From the NCBI RefSeq assembly GCF_000521215.1, contig NZ_KI928921.1, forward strand, positions 269,440 to 333,439: DNA of 64,000 nt, written 5' to 3'. Position numbers and translations under genes: made by a program. Source of the DNA: Labrenzia sp. DG1229. Its GTDB lineage: Bacteria; Pseudomonadota; Alphaproteobacteria; Rhizobiales; Stappiaceae. Positions 44,538 through 52,066 of the stretch are shown here, one piece after another; positions within the stretch are counted from its first letter, which is position 1, and every line of letters begins with the position of its first letter. The notes below the pieces were generated by a model, which saw nothing but the letters and a program-made list of their open reading frames with translations, was not told the DNA's origin and made no database searches.

Positions 44538-46103
44538 ATGAGCAAATCAGGACGGGAAATCGAGCTTAAGCTTGAACTGGATCAGGCGGCCCAGGACGCC
44601 GTCAAACGGGCAGGCAGCATTGAGGGATTCACCGCCAGCCGCGCCGTGACCAAGACCCTGCAGTCGATATATTTCGACACGCAGGACCAGTCCCTGCGCA
44701 AGGCAAAAGTCTCTCTCAGGGTAAGAAAGTCAGGCCGCAGCTGGGTTCAGACGGTCAAGATCGGAACAGGAGTTGTTGCCGGCCTGTCGTCGCCGATCGA
44801 GGCGGAACACCCGGTCAAGGGCCGCGCCCTGGATTTCTCGGTGATCGAAGATCCGGACGTAAGCAGGATGCTTGCGAAGGTTATCGGCGATGCGCCCTTG
44901 TCTGAGTGCTTTGAGACGGTCATGAAGAGAACCACCCGCCAGTTGAAGCGGGAGAACGACGACGCTCATGTCGAGCTTGCCTTCGACACCGGCAACATTC
45001 TCGCCGGTGCGGGCAGTCAGCCTCTGGTTGAACTCGAGATGGAACTGCTGTCGGGTTCGAGCCAGGCAATCTTCGAGGTGGCCAAGGCCCTCTTGAAGGA
45101 TGTTCCTTTCCGGTTTTCGCCCTACAGCAAGGCAGAACGCGGGTACAGGTTCGCCGAAGGACGGAAAGCAGAAACGCCGGTTCCCTATTTTGCGGAAAAG
45201 ATCAAATTTTCTCGCGGAACAGGCGTGGAACTGGCGTTCCGCGACGTGCTGCGCTCCTGCCTGAAGCAGATTTGTGAAAACCGCGTTGTCGTCCTCGCCT
45301 CAGAAGATCCGGAAGGCCCTCATCAGCTTCGCGTCGGCCTGCGCCGTCTGCGCAGCGCCTTTCGCCTGTTCAAACCGGTTCTCAATCCGGCGACGGTCGC
45401 ACCACTGGACCGGATGGCGCGCACGATCGCCCAGGAAGCCGGCTCGATCCGTGACATTGATGTGCTGATCGAAGAGATTGTCGAGCCACTGGTCGAAAAG
45501 GCACCCGATATCCTGTCTTTCGATGCGTTGCTGGAAACGCTCCATGCCGCACGCGACAAGGATACGCGCAGTGTCGTGATCAATCATCTGAAGTCTGCCG
45601 AAGTCAATCGCTTCATTCTGGATCTGGCAGCCTACACGGAAGGCCGTGGCTGGCTCGATCCGGAAAATTTTCACCAGACGTCATTGCTGGCACAGCCGAT
45701 CGAGGTTTATTCGAGCAAGGCACTCGCCAGACAATGGAAGAAGGTTGTCGGCTATGGCAAGCGGTTGGAGGACCTGACCGTTCCCGAGCGCCACGACATG
45801 CGCAAGGCAATGAAGAAAATGCGGTATGGCATTGAATTCTTCGACAGCCTGTATTCCGCAGACACCGTCAAACCGTTTTTGAAACGGATGAAAAAACTGC
45901 AGGACATTTTCGGGTATCTCAATGACGTCGCAATGGCTGAATCCTTGCCCGAAAGATGCAACGTGACCGGCAAGAACGCACTCGCCGTAACCCAGGCCAT
46001 CGGCTTTGTCATCGGCTGGCACGAAGCTCAATGCCAGACCATGTGGCAACACGCCAAAGGCAACTGGAAGGCCACTCACGAAACGCCACGCTTCTGGGAC
46101 TGA
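44538..46103 (+). CDS. CYTH and CHAD domain protein
   Basis: A 521-residue cytoplasmic protein with two domains. Residues 6-210 form a CYTH triphosphate tunnel (EIELKLEL, then basic and acidic strand residues such as SLRVRKSGRSWVQTVK and LVELEMELLSG). Residues 235-515 form a CHAD helical domain with the conserved HQLRVGLRRLRSAFRLF and RHDMRKAMKKMRYGIEF motifs. CHAD domains bind polyphosphate; CYTH domains of this group hydrolyse inorganic triphosphate. ATG 44538 is chosen; the open frame extends 16 codons upstream. Confidence 0.93.
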   Translation: MSKSGREIELKLELDQAAQDAVKRAGSIEGFTASRAVTKTLQSIYFDTQDQSLRKAKVSLRVRKSGRSWVQTVKIGTGVVAGLSSPIEAEHPVKGRALDFSVIEDPDVSRMLAKVIGDAPLSECFETVMKRTTRQLKRENDDAHVELAFDTGNILAGAGSQPLVELEMELLSGSSQAIFEVAKALLKDVPFRFSPYSKAERGYRFAEGRKAETPVPYFAEKIKFSRGTGVELAFRDVLRSCLKQICENRVVVLASEDPEGPHQLRVGLRRLRSAFRLFKPVLNPATVAPLDRMARTIAQEAGSIRDIDVLIEEIVEPLVEKAPDILSFDALLETLHAARDKDTRSVVINHLKSAEVNRFILDLAAYTEGRGWLDPENFHQTSLLAQPIEVYSSKALARQWKKVVGYGKRLEDLTVPERHDMRKAMKKMRYGIEFFDSLYSADTVKPFLKRMKKLQDIFGYLNDVAMAESLPERCNVTGKNALAVTQAIGFVIGWHEAQCQTMWQHAKGNWKATHETPRFWD

Positions 46104-46172
46104 CCTGCAAGACAGCGGCACACGGAATACGGCCGACTGCAAACCAGATTGACTTGCCCACAATCGACCGGG

Positions 46173-47078
46173 TCAGGCATTTGCGACCGACACGAGTGTT
46201 TCGCGAAGCCACTTGTGCTTGGGGTCTCGCGTCATGCGAGGATGCCAACTCGCGACAATTTCCAGGTAGGGCAGTTCCAAAGGGGTCCTGACCCAGGAAA
46301 ATCCGTGGTCAAAAGTTTCGGCGATCCGGCCCGGAACAAAGGCCAGCAGATTTTTCGATTTCATCATTTGCAGAAGCATCGCGAAGGTCGGCACTGCAAG
46401 CATGACGTTCCTTTCTCTGCCTGCCGTCGCCAGTGTGTCGTCAATCGGTCCGCGAAAACTGCCCCCCGTCGGATCGACGAAAGCATGGTCGAGACCACAA
46501 AGTCGATCCAGCGCAATTTCCTCACCCTCTTCAAAGTCCCCGTAGCTTGAAAGACAAACAAAACCATCCCTGTACAAGATACGCGCCGGCAGGTCAGGCA
46601 CCGCCAGTTCGCGATCGCTCAGAATGAGATCGATTTCCCCTCTCTCCAGTTGACCGGCAACTCCGTCGGCTGGTCTCGGAAGGATCGACACGCGGGAATG
46701 GGGCGCCGCCTGGAACACTTTTTCAGTAAAGGATCCCAGAATGGTGTGCTGGAGATAGTCACTTCCACAAATTCTGGCAGTGAAGGAAGACCTGCCGGGA
46801 TCAAAATCGTCCGAAACAAGTAGCAGGCCGATTTCTTCCAAAAGGTCCCCAACCCTTGGTGCGATTCCATCAGCCCTCGGCGTGGGTACGATACCGTGAG
46901 AAGTTCGCACGAAGAGGTCGTCGTCAAGTGTTTCCCGAAGTCGTTTCAGCATCCCGGACACGGTTGGTTGCGTGAGGGAGAGCCTGGACGCTGCCCGTGT
47001 AACGCTACGCTCTGAGTAAAGCGCATCAAACGCGACCAGCAGATTGAGATCAATATTCCTGATATTGAGTTTCGACAT
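46173..47078 (-). CDS. LysR-family transcriptional regulator
   Basis: A 301-residue regulator. The N-terminal winged helix-turn-helix is at residues 8-68 (NLLVAFDALYSERSVTRAASRLSL and QPTVSGMLKRLRE); residues 92-295 are the effector-binding domain. The sequence resembles the NodD/NahR-like branch in its opening IRNIDLNLL. It is divergent from the DUF1127 gene and the MFS-amidohydrolase set that follows, the usual position of a LysR activator next to its targets. The effector is unknown. Confidence 0.93.
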   Translation of the reverse strand: MSKLNIRNIDLNLLVAFDALYSERSVTRAASRLSLTQPTVSGMLKRLRETLDDDLFVRTSHGIVPTPRADGIAPRVGDLLEEIGLLLVSDDFDPGRSSFTARICGSDYLQHTILGSFTEKVFQAAPHSRVSILPRPADGVAGQLERGEIDLILSDRELAVPDLPARILYRDGFVCLSSYGDFEEGEEIALDRLCGLDHAFVDPTGGSFRGPIDDTLATAGRERNVMLAVPTFAMLLQMMKSKNLLAFVPGRIAETFDHGFSWVRTPLELPYLEIVASWHPRMTRDPKHKWLRETLVSVANA

Positions 47079-47162
47079 AACAGCTATTCAATAATACATT
47101 TTGATCAATAACAAGCGAAACGCAAGTATCTCTCAGTTCCGCGAAACTGGTGGCAGAGAGAG

Positions 47163-47390
47163 ATGGCCAAGGAATCGAAAGACTGTCCTGCATTGCAATC
47201 AAGCGTGTTCAGGACGCTCCTGTCCGTATGGCTGGAGATGTTCCGGGTTTGGCGTCAGAAACGGCAGGACCGCAGACAACTGAACTTGCTCAGCGACGAC
47301 GGTCTCAAGGATCTGGCAATTGATCGCAGCGAGATCCCGTCCATCGTCCACGCGGGTGCTAACGAGCGCCGTCGAAATCATGGCGACTGA
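47163..47390 (+). CDS. DUF1127 (YjiS-like) small protein
   Basis: A 75-residue basic protein. The C-terminal half (WRQKRQDRRQLNLLSDDGLKDLAIDRSEI) is the DUF1127 motif, arginine-rich with an LSDxxLkDlgidR core. Short proteins of this family in alphaproteobacteria bind RNA and affect phosphate and carbon metabolism, as reported for some members. A GCAGAGAG site precedes the ATG. It lies between the divergent LysR gene and the MFS gene, 113 bases before the latter. Confidence 0.85.
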   Translation: MAKESKDCPALQSSVFRTLLSVWLEMFRVWRQKRQDRRQLNLLSDDGLKDLAIDRSEIPSIVHAGANERRRNHGD

Positions 47391-47503
47391 AACGATATCG
47401 CGGGACGGAAACCCGGCTGGCGACCTGCGCTTGGACAGCACGGGAGCCGCAAACCTCCAGCTCGGCAACGCTTCTGTCGCCCTCACTACATCGGAGAATT
47501 CAT

Positions 47504-48745
47504 ATGCCAGCAACGTCCAATACGGCATCGCGATTTCTGTTCGACCCGCGCTTCGTGTTGCTCGCCGGATCGCTGATCGCGCTCGTGGCCCTGGGCATGC
47601 GGCATTCCTTCGGCCTGTTCCTCGAGCCGATTACCGGCAGTCTTCCAGATGTAGACCGGGAATCCTTCGGTTTCGCGATCGCCCTGCAGAACCTCGTGTG
47701 GGGTGTGGCGCAACCCTTTGCCGGCATGATCGCGGACCGGTTCGGCAGCGCAAGGGTGATTTTTGTCGGCGGCATGCTTTACGCCGGGGGACTTGTCTGT
47801 GCGTCAGCCGCATCGACATCTCTCGGTCTGGTGCTCGGCTTCGGTGTGCTCGTCGGCGTCGGCTTGAGCGCCACAAGTTACGCAGTTGTTCTGGGTGCGG
47901 TAGGACGACGGTACCCGCCAGAGCGCCGCACGTCAGCCCTTGGTATTGCCTCGCTTGGAGGGTCTTTGGGCATCTTTCTGTCGGTCCCGGTCACGTTGAG
48001 CCTGATTGATTCACTCAGTTGGCCCACGGCACTCGTAAGCCTGGCGTTTGTCGCGGCGGTCATCTGTGTTCTGGCACCATTCCTAAGCGGACGATCTGTA
48101 GAACCCAGTGCAGATCAGACACTGAAATCCGCACTTGGAGAAGCCCTGTCACATCGTGGATTTGTGCTGCTTGTTCTCGGCTTTTTCGTATGCGGGTTCC
48201 AACTCGCATTCATCGGCACTCATTTGCCTGCCTACCTTCTGGACAGGCACCTTGCACCCTGGCTTGGTGGCGCCGCACTTGCCACAATCGGCGCAACGAA
48301 TATCGCCGGAACATTCGTCTGCGGCGTACTGGGCGACATACTCAGCAAGAAAAAGATCCTGGTTGCCCTCTACCTGGCGAGATCAGGTGCCGTGGCAGTG
48401 TTCGTTTCGTTGGCGCCGTCCGATATTTCAACACTGCTGTTTGCAGCTGTGATGGGCTTTACCTGGCTCGGAACAGTTCCGCTTACCACTGGAATCGTCG
48501 CTCAGATCTTCGGCGCCCGATATCTGGCAACACTAGTCGGCATTGTATTTCTCATGCACCAGATCGGGAGTTTTCTGGGCGCCTGGCTTGGCGGGTTCGT
48601 CTTCGAACACACCGGCAATTACGACATCATGTGGTGGAGCGTTGTGGCATCCGGCGTCCTCGCTGCGTTGATTCATCTTCCGATCAACGAGCGCTCACTG
48701 GCAGAAGAGAGACACGTTCCCGGGAGTGCCTTGAGCAATGCCTGA
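47504..48745 (+). CDS. Major facilitator superfamily transporter
   Basis: An inner-membrane transporter of 413 residues with twelve helices. The loop between helices 2 and 3 has the MFS pattern GMIADRFGSARVIF, repeated in the second half as GVLGDILSKKKILV. RHSFGLFLEPI at the start resembles the oxalate/monocarboxylate transporter group. GGAG lies eight bases before the ATG. The stop overlaps by eight bases with a 56-codon gene, and ABM-like and amidohydrolase genes follow, so it probably imports the substrate of that pathway. Confidence 0.92.
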   Translation: MPATSNTASRFLFDPRFVLLAGSLIALVALGMRHSFGLFLEPITGSLPDVDRESFGFAIALQNLVWGVAQPFAGMIADRFGSARVIFVGGMLYAGGLVCASAASTSLGLVLGFGVLVGVGLSATSYAVVLGAVGRRYPPERRTSALGIASLGGSLGIFLSVPVTLSLIDSLSWPTALVSLAFVAAVICVLAPFLSGRSVEPSADQTLKSALGEALSHRGFVLLVLGFFVCGFQLAFIGTHLPAYLLDRHLAPWLGGAALATIGATNIAGTFVCGVLGDILSKKKILVALYLARSGAVAVFVSLAPSDISTLLFAAVMGFTWLGTVPLTTGIVAQIFGARYLATLVGIVFLMHQIGSFLGAWLGGFVFEHTGNYDIMWWSVVASGVLAALIHLPINERSLAEERHVPGSALSNA

Positions 48746-48908
48746 CCGGTCCTGGGTCGTATGGGGTATTTTGGGTTTGGTGGTTCTGACGGCCATCTAC
48801 TGCCTCTGGATCCTGACAGCCGATGCTTACCTGAGGCTGTTCCTGGACCTGGCGGTTACCCGCTTCATTTGTCTTGCGGGCCTTCCCCAGGTCCAGGCGG
48901 TTTTTTGA
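48738..48908 (+). CDS. Small single-helix membrane protein overlapping the MFS gene
   Basis: A 56-codon frame starting at an ATG inside the last codons of the MFS gene (8-base overlap). It encodes MPDRSW, then a hydrophobic helix (WVVWGILGLVVLTAIYCLWIL) and a second moderately hydrophobic stretch ending AVF. The overlap, the hydrophobic pattern and the end 32 bases before the next start suggest translational coupling to the transporter. I do not recognise the family. It could be an accessory peptide of the transporter. Confidence 0.6.
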   Translation: MPDRSWVVWGILGLVVLTAIYCLWILTADAYLRLFLDLAVTRFICLAGLPQVQAVF

Positions 48909-48940
48909 ACTCCCCGAAACGCCTGAACAAGGAGAAATTC

Positions 48941-49291
48941 ATGGGTGCAGCTCAGCCAAACAAGGGTCCGGTCCTGCGACTGTTTCAAGTCAAGATCAAG
49001 GAGGGTCACGCGGAAACCCTCATGCGGAAATTTGCGACAACGTCTGCAGATGTCGTTCGACACGAACCCGGCAATGCCGGATATTTCTTTGGCCGGGGCC
49101 TTGCCCCGGATGAGAGTTATCTCGTTTTTGCTTCCCTCTGGGACAATATTGAGTCTGTGAAGCAGCGGTTTGGAGACACCTGGCAGCAGTCATTCCTGCC
49201 CGAAGGATACGACGACCTGATCGAGGAATATTCGGTTCGGCATATTGATTTGAATTCCGGCTGGAGAGTTTCACCCCGGGAACCGGCCTGA
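48941..49291 (+). CDS. ABM-like dimeric alpha/beta-barrel protein
   Basis: A 116-residue cytoplasmic protein. LRLFQVKIKEGHAETLMRKF opens and PGNAGYFFGRGLAPDESYLVFASLWDNIESVKQRFG continues a ferredoxin-like fold of the antibiotic biosynthesis monooxygenase type (heme-degrading or quinone-forming relatives). Catalytic residues of any one branch are not evident. AAGGAG lies at ideal distance before the ATG. It belongs to the MFS-amidohydrolase run and may act on the same compound. Confidence 0.75.
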   Translation: MGAAQPNKGPVLRLFQVKIKEGHAETLMRKFATTSADVVRHEPGNAGYFFGRGLAPDESYLVFASLWDNIESVKQRFGDTWQQSFLPEGYDDLIEEYSVRHIDLNSGWRVSPREPA

Positions 49292-49492
49292 GACTCGCCT
49301 CCCGCGTATTCAAACCCACTTTGAATCCGGCAACTGTCACTCCGAGGCATCACGGCCCGGGTCTCACAAGCTTGTTTTTTGGCTATCGATCGGCAAACTT
49401 GACTTGCGAAAAATGCCAATCGCAAATCGAGTTTATAGCGGCCGGCGAATGATGAACCGCGCTGTTTGAATTGTGCGAGAAGGATTGCGACA

Positions 49493-50728
49493 TTGAATTC
49501 CCTGCTTGTCAAGAATGCCCGGATTATCGATGGAACGATGGATACACCATCCGATCCGACAGACATTGCTATCGAAAACGGCCGTTTTGCCGACGTTGGC
49601 CCTGACCTGACATTCAATGCAGAAGAAGTTGTCGACCTGGCGTCGTGCTATGTACTTCCGGGCCTGATCGACTGCCATGTGCATGTCGTGGCAACCACTG
49701 CAAATCTCGGCCGGAATGCCGAACTTCCCAACTCCTGGGTTGCCCTTCAGTCGGCGCGCATCATGAAATCCATGCTCATGCGGGGTTTCACAACCGTGCG
49801 CGATCTTGGAGGAGCGGATATCGGGTTGAAACAGGCCGTCGACGAGAAGCTGATTGATGCACCAAGGCTCGTTATCTGCGGCAAGGCCCTCTCCCAGTCT
49901 GGCGGCCATACAGACTATCGTGGCCCCAATCACAGTCGCGATGTCAGCTACTATGCCGAGCGGCTTGGTTCCCCCGGACGCATTTGCGACGGTGTGCCGG
50001 AAGTGCAAAGGGTGGCCCGGGAGGAAATAAAGAACGGCGCCCAGTTCATCAAGATCATGGCGGACGGCGGCGTCTCCTCACCGTCCGATCCCATCGGATA
50101 CCTGACATTCTCTGTCGACGAGTTAAAGGCAATTGTTGAGGTCGCCCGCAATTTCGGAACCTATGTGGCGGCCCACCTTTATGACGATCATGCGATCCGC
50201 CGGGCTCTGGACTGCGGCGTGTCCTGTGTCGAACACGGTAACCTGATGAGTGATGAAACCATCAACCGCATCGGCCAGGAAGGTCAATTCGTCGTTCCGA
50301 CGAACGTGACCTACGATTATCTGGCGAAGGAAGGACAAACTTTCGGTTTGCCGCCAGAGTCGGTTGCGAAAATCGAGGACGTGCGGACACAGGGTCTGGA
50401 ACGCCTTGCGAAAATGAAAAGGGTGGGCGTGGTGATGGGCTACGGATCGGATCTTCTGGGCGGTATGCATGTGCATCAGTCTGACGAGTTCATTCTGCGC
50501 GCCCGCCATCTACCCACGGCTGACGTGATCAGATCGGCGACACTGGATGCGGCCAGGGTCCTGCGAATGGAAGGCCAGATCGGCTGCATCGCGCCCGGCG
50601 CTTTTGCCGACCTTGTTGCAGTGGATGGAAACCCGCTTGAGAACATTTCTCTGCTTTGCGATCAAGGTGCCCACATGCCGCTCATCCTGAAGGAAGGGCG
50701 AGCAGTCAAGACCTCCGGGTCGCTCTGA
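49493..50728 (+). CDS. Amidohydrolase (imidazolonepropionase/prolidase-like)
   Basis: A metal-dependent hydrolase of 411 residues. Metal ligands can be read: HxH in GLIDCHVHVVA, a lysine (possibly carboxylated) in AQFIKIMADGG, histidines in VAAHLYDDHAIR and VEHGNL, and the aspartate in GYGSDLL. This is the set of the Xaa-Pro dipeptidase/imidazolonepropionase-like branch. The start is TTG at 49493, seven bases after AGAAGGA; a TTG nine codons earlier is less likely. As last gene of the LysR-controlled set it would hydrolyse an imported amide or cyclic compound. The substrate is unknown. Confidence 0.88.
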   Translation: MNSLLVKNARIIDGTMDTPSDPTDIAIENGRFADVGPDLTFNAEEVVDLASCYVLPGLIDCHVHVVATTANLGRNAELPNSWVALQSARIMKSMLMRGFTTVRDLGGADIGLKQAVDEKLIDAPRLVICGKALSQSGGHTDYRGPNHSRDVSYYAERLGSPGRICDGVPEVQRVAREEIKNGAQFIKIMADGGVSSPSDPIGYLTFSVDELKAIVEVARNFGTYVAAHLYDDHAIRRALDCGVSCVEHGNLMSDETINRIGQEGQFVVPTNVTYDYLAKEGQTFGLPPESVAKIEDVRTQGLERLAKMKRVGVVMGYGSDLLGGMHVHQSDEFILRARHLPTADVIRSATLDAARVLRMEGQIGCIAPGAFADLVAVDGNPLENISLLCDQGAHMPLILKEGRAVKTSGSL

Positions 50729-51110
50729 CCCGCCGGCCGGGCACCAACTGTTCAAGTTGCTGGTGCGCAATCCTGTGCCAGCGCTTCAGCTGAAGCACAT
50801 TGGCACCCGATTGAGGTCACTGCCGGAAACCGGCCGGACCAAGCCATGCCGACACCCTTTCCCTCAACATTTCCATTTGGATAAATGATCACCTCGAATT
50901 GATCGCCAAAGGGCCGACGCAGTTTTCCCGACACCGAAGTCCGGGCAGTCCGCCAGTGCTCGGGGCATGATCCCGGTGATGAGCAAAAGCAAGCCGCATC
51001 TCAGGTTCGATGGAGTGGCGCGAAAGTCCGAAAACAATTGACCGGGAAACTCGGGAATCCTCTTGGAAAGACAGCCTTTTCCTCAATCCTACAGAGTTTT
51101 GCGGAGTGCT

Positions 51111-51126
51111 TTACCCAATTGGGTAA
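51111..51126. promoter_or_regulatory. Perfect 16-base palindrome, operator-like
   Basis: TTACCCAATTGGGTAA is a perfect palindrome 242 bases upstream of the small secreted protein gene. A degenerate relative (TTACCGCACTGGACAA) occurs 107 bases downstream at 51218-51233. Confidence 0.45.
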
Positions 51127-51227
51127 TGTTGGGAAACATGCGAGCAGATATCATCGCTTCTGTTTCAGGCAATTGGTGTTTTAGGCATACTGCAGACTGA
51201 GTATTTTCGACAGTCTTTACCGCACTG

Positions 51228-51260
51228 GACAACACTCCGTCTGTTTTACGGAGTGTTGTC
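51228..51260. repeat. Long inverted repeat (13-bp perfect stem)
   Basis: GACAACACTCCGT and ACGGAGTGTTGTC with loop CTGTTTT, about 108 bases upstream of the small secreted protein gene. No T-run follows, so it is not an ordinary terminator; it may be an operator or an mRNA leader structure. Confidence 0.5.
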
Positions 51261-51367
51261 TGGTTCGCCAAAATCGGGAATACTCAGTGTAAATACCATT
51301 TGGAACGCTACGTAAATTTGTCATTGGCTATTTGCCATTCTTGTGTGTCAGATCATGGGAGAATGAA

Positions 51368-51718
51368 ATGAAATTTCGGTCCTTGTTATTAGCTGGCCTG
51401 TTCACGTTGTCCGGTGGCCCGGCCTTCGCAGCGTGTGAGTACAACGGGACTTATTATTCAGCCGGATCGCAATTGTGTTTCGACGGCTGGTTACAGGAGT
51501 GCACGGTCGCGGACTATTGGAAAGCCGTCGGTATGTGTCACCACCAGCCAGATCAAATGGACCCCCTGGCAAAGGAAATGGGTTTCAGCACAGTCCTCTT
51601 CACGCGGAGCCTGAAAGAAAGCCAGTCGGAAAATGCAACGCCGATACAGGCATTCGCTCATTTGCGCAAAAGCTTGGATGCGGCTTCTTTCAAACAACTC
51701 GAGATCAGGGCGCACTGA
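51368..51718 (+). CDS. Small secreted cysteine-containing protein
   Basis: A 116-residue protein. The signal peptide (MKFRSLLLAGLFTLSGGPAFA) is followed by CEYNGTYYSAGSQLC, a compact motif with cysteines at both ends, then CTVADYW and MCHHQPD with two more. The opening recalls short secreted families such as DUF1496 (C-x-Y-N-G-x-x-Y-S-x-G), but I would not assign it firmly. The mature C-terminal half is helical. It stands alone behind a long palindrome-rich leader. Function unknown. Confidence 0.7.
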   Translation: MKFRSLLLAGLFTLSGGPAFAACEYNGTYYSAGSQLCFDGWLQECTVADYWKAVGMCHHQPDQMDPLAKEMGFSTVLFTRSLKESQSENATPIQAFAHLRKSLDAASFKQLEIRAH

Positions 51719-52066
51719 AGCCCCGAGGGCCTGAACTCGCCGTCTTTTTCAGCGTAAATTCAGAGCTGAAACGGGTAGCGAGGTGGCAGGGACGCCCGAC
51801 ACCGCATACCTCTTTGATGGCAATAGCTCGCTATGGCAGGGGCATGCGTTTCAGTACTGCCGACGCTGGATGATTTTGGCGCAGCGGGCAGTTTCCCTCA
51901 AATCCCGACATTGCAAAAACACTGATTTTTCCGATGACCGGGTTTTTCATTGGCACAAGACCATTCCTATTCGAATATCAATGAAATATCCGGCATCGCA
52001 AACACGTTCTGAGCACCAATTCATCTATCCAATTCTACACTTCATCGAAATTTGATACCCTGAGCC
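51719..52066. other. Intergenic region without a recognised feature
   Basis: 348 bases between the small secreted protein gene and the winged-helix/TPR regulator gene. I see no supported gene, RNA or clear terminator. It presumably contains the regulator's promoter, for which no good consensus match stands out. Confidence 0.5.

Larger units (their letters stand above)
50729..51367. other. Intergenic region with two palindromes
   Basis: A 639-base stretch. A minus-strand frame of 60 codons (50752-50934) has protein-like character (FGDQFEVIIYPNGNVEGKG) but no family I recognise, and could be a gene remnant. The second half holds a perfect 16-base palindrome (51111-51126) and a long hairpin (51228-51260). 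Nothing else stands out. Confidence 0.5.

Noticed and set aside
47320-48009. A 229-codon plus-strand frame overlapping the MFS gene start
   Set aside because: Arg-rich shadow frame; the MFS frame has a ribosome site, twelve helices and family motifs.
50752-50934. A 60-codon minus-strand frame with some protein-like character
   Set aside because: No family match and no clear ribosome site; mentioned only as a possible gene remnant.
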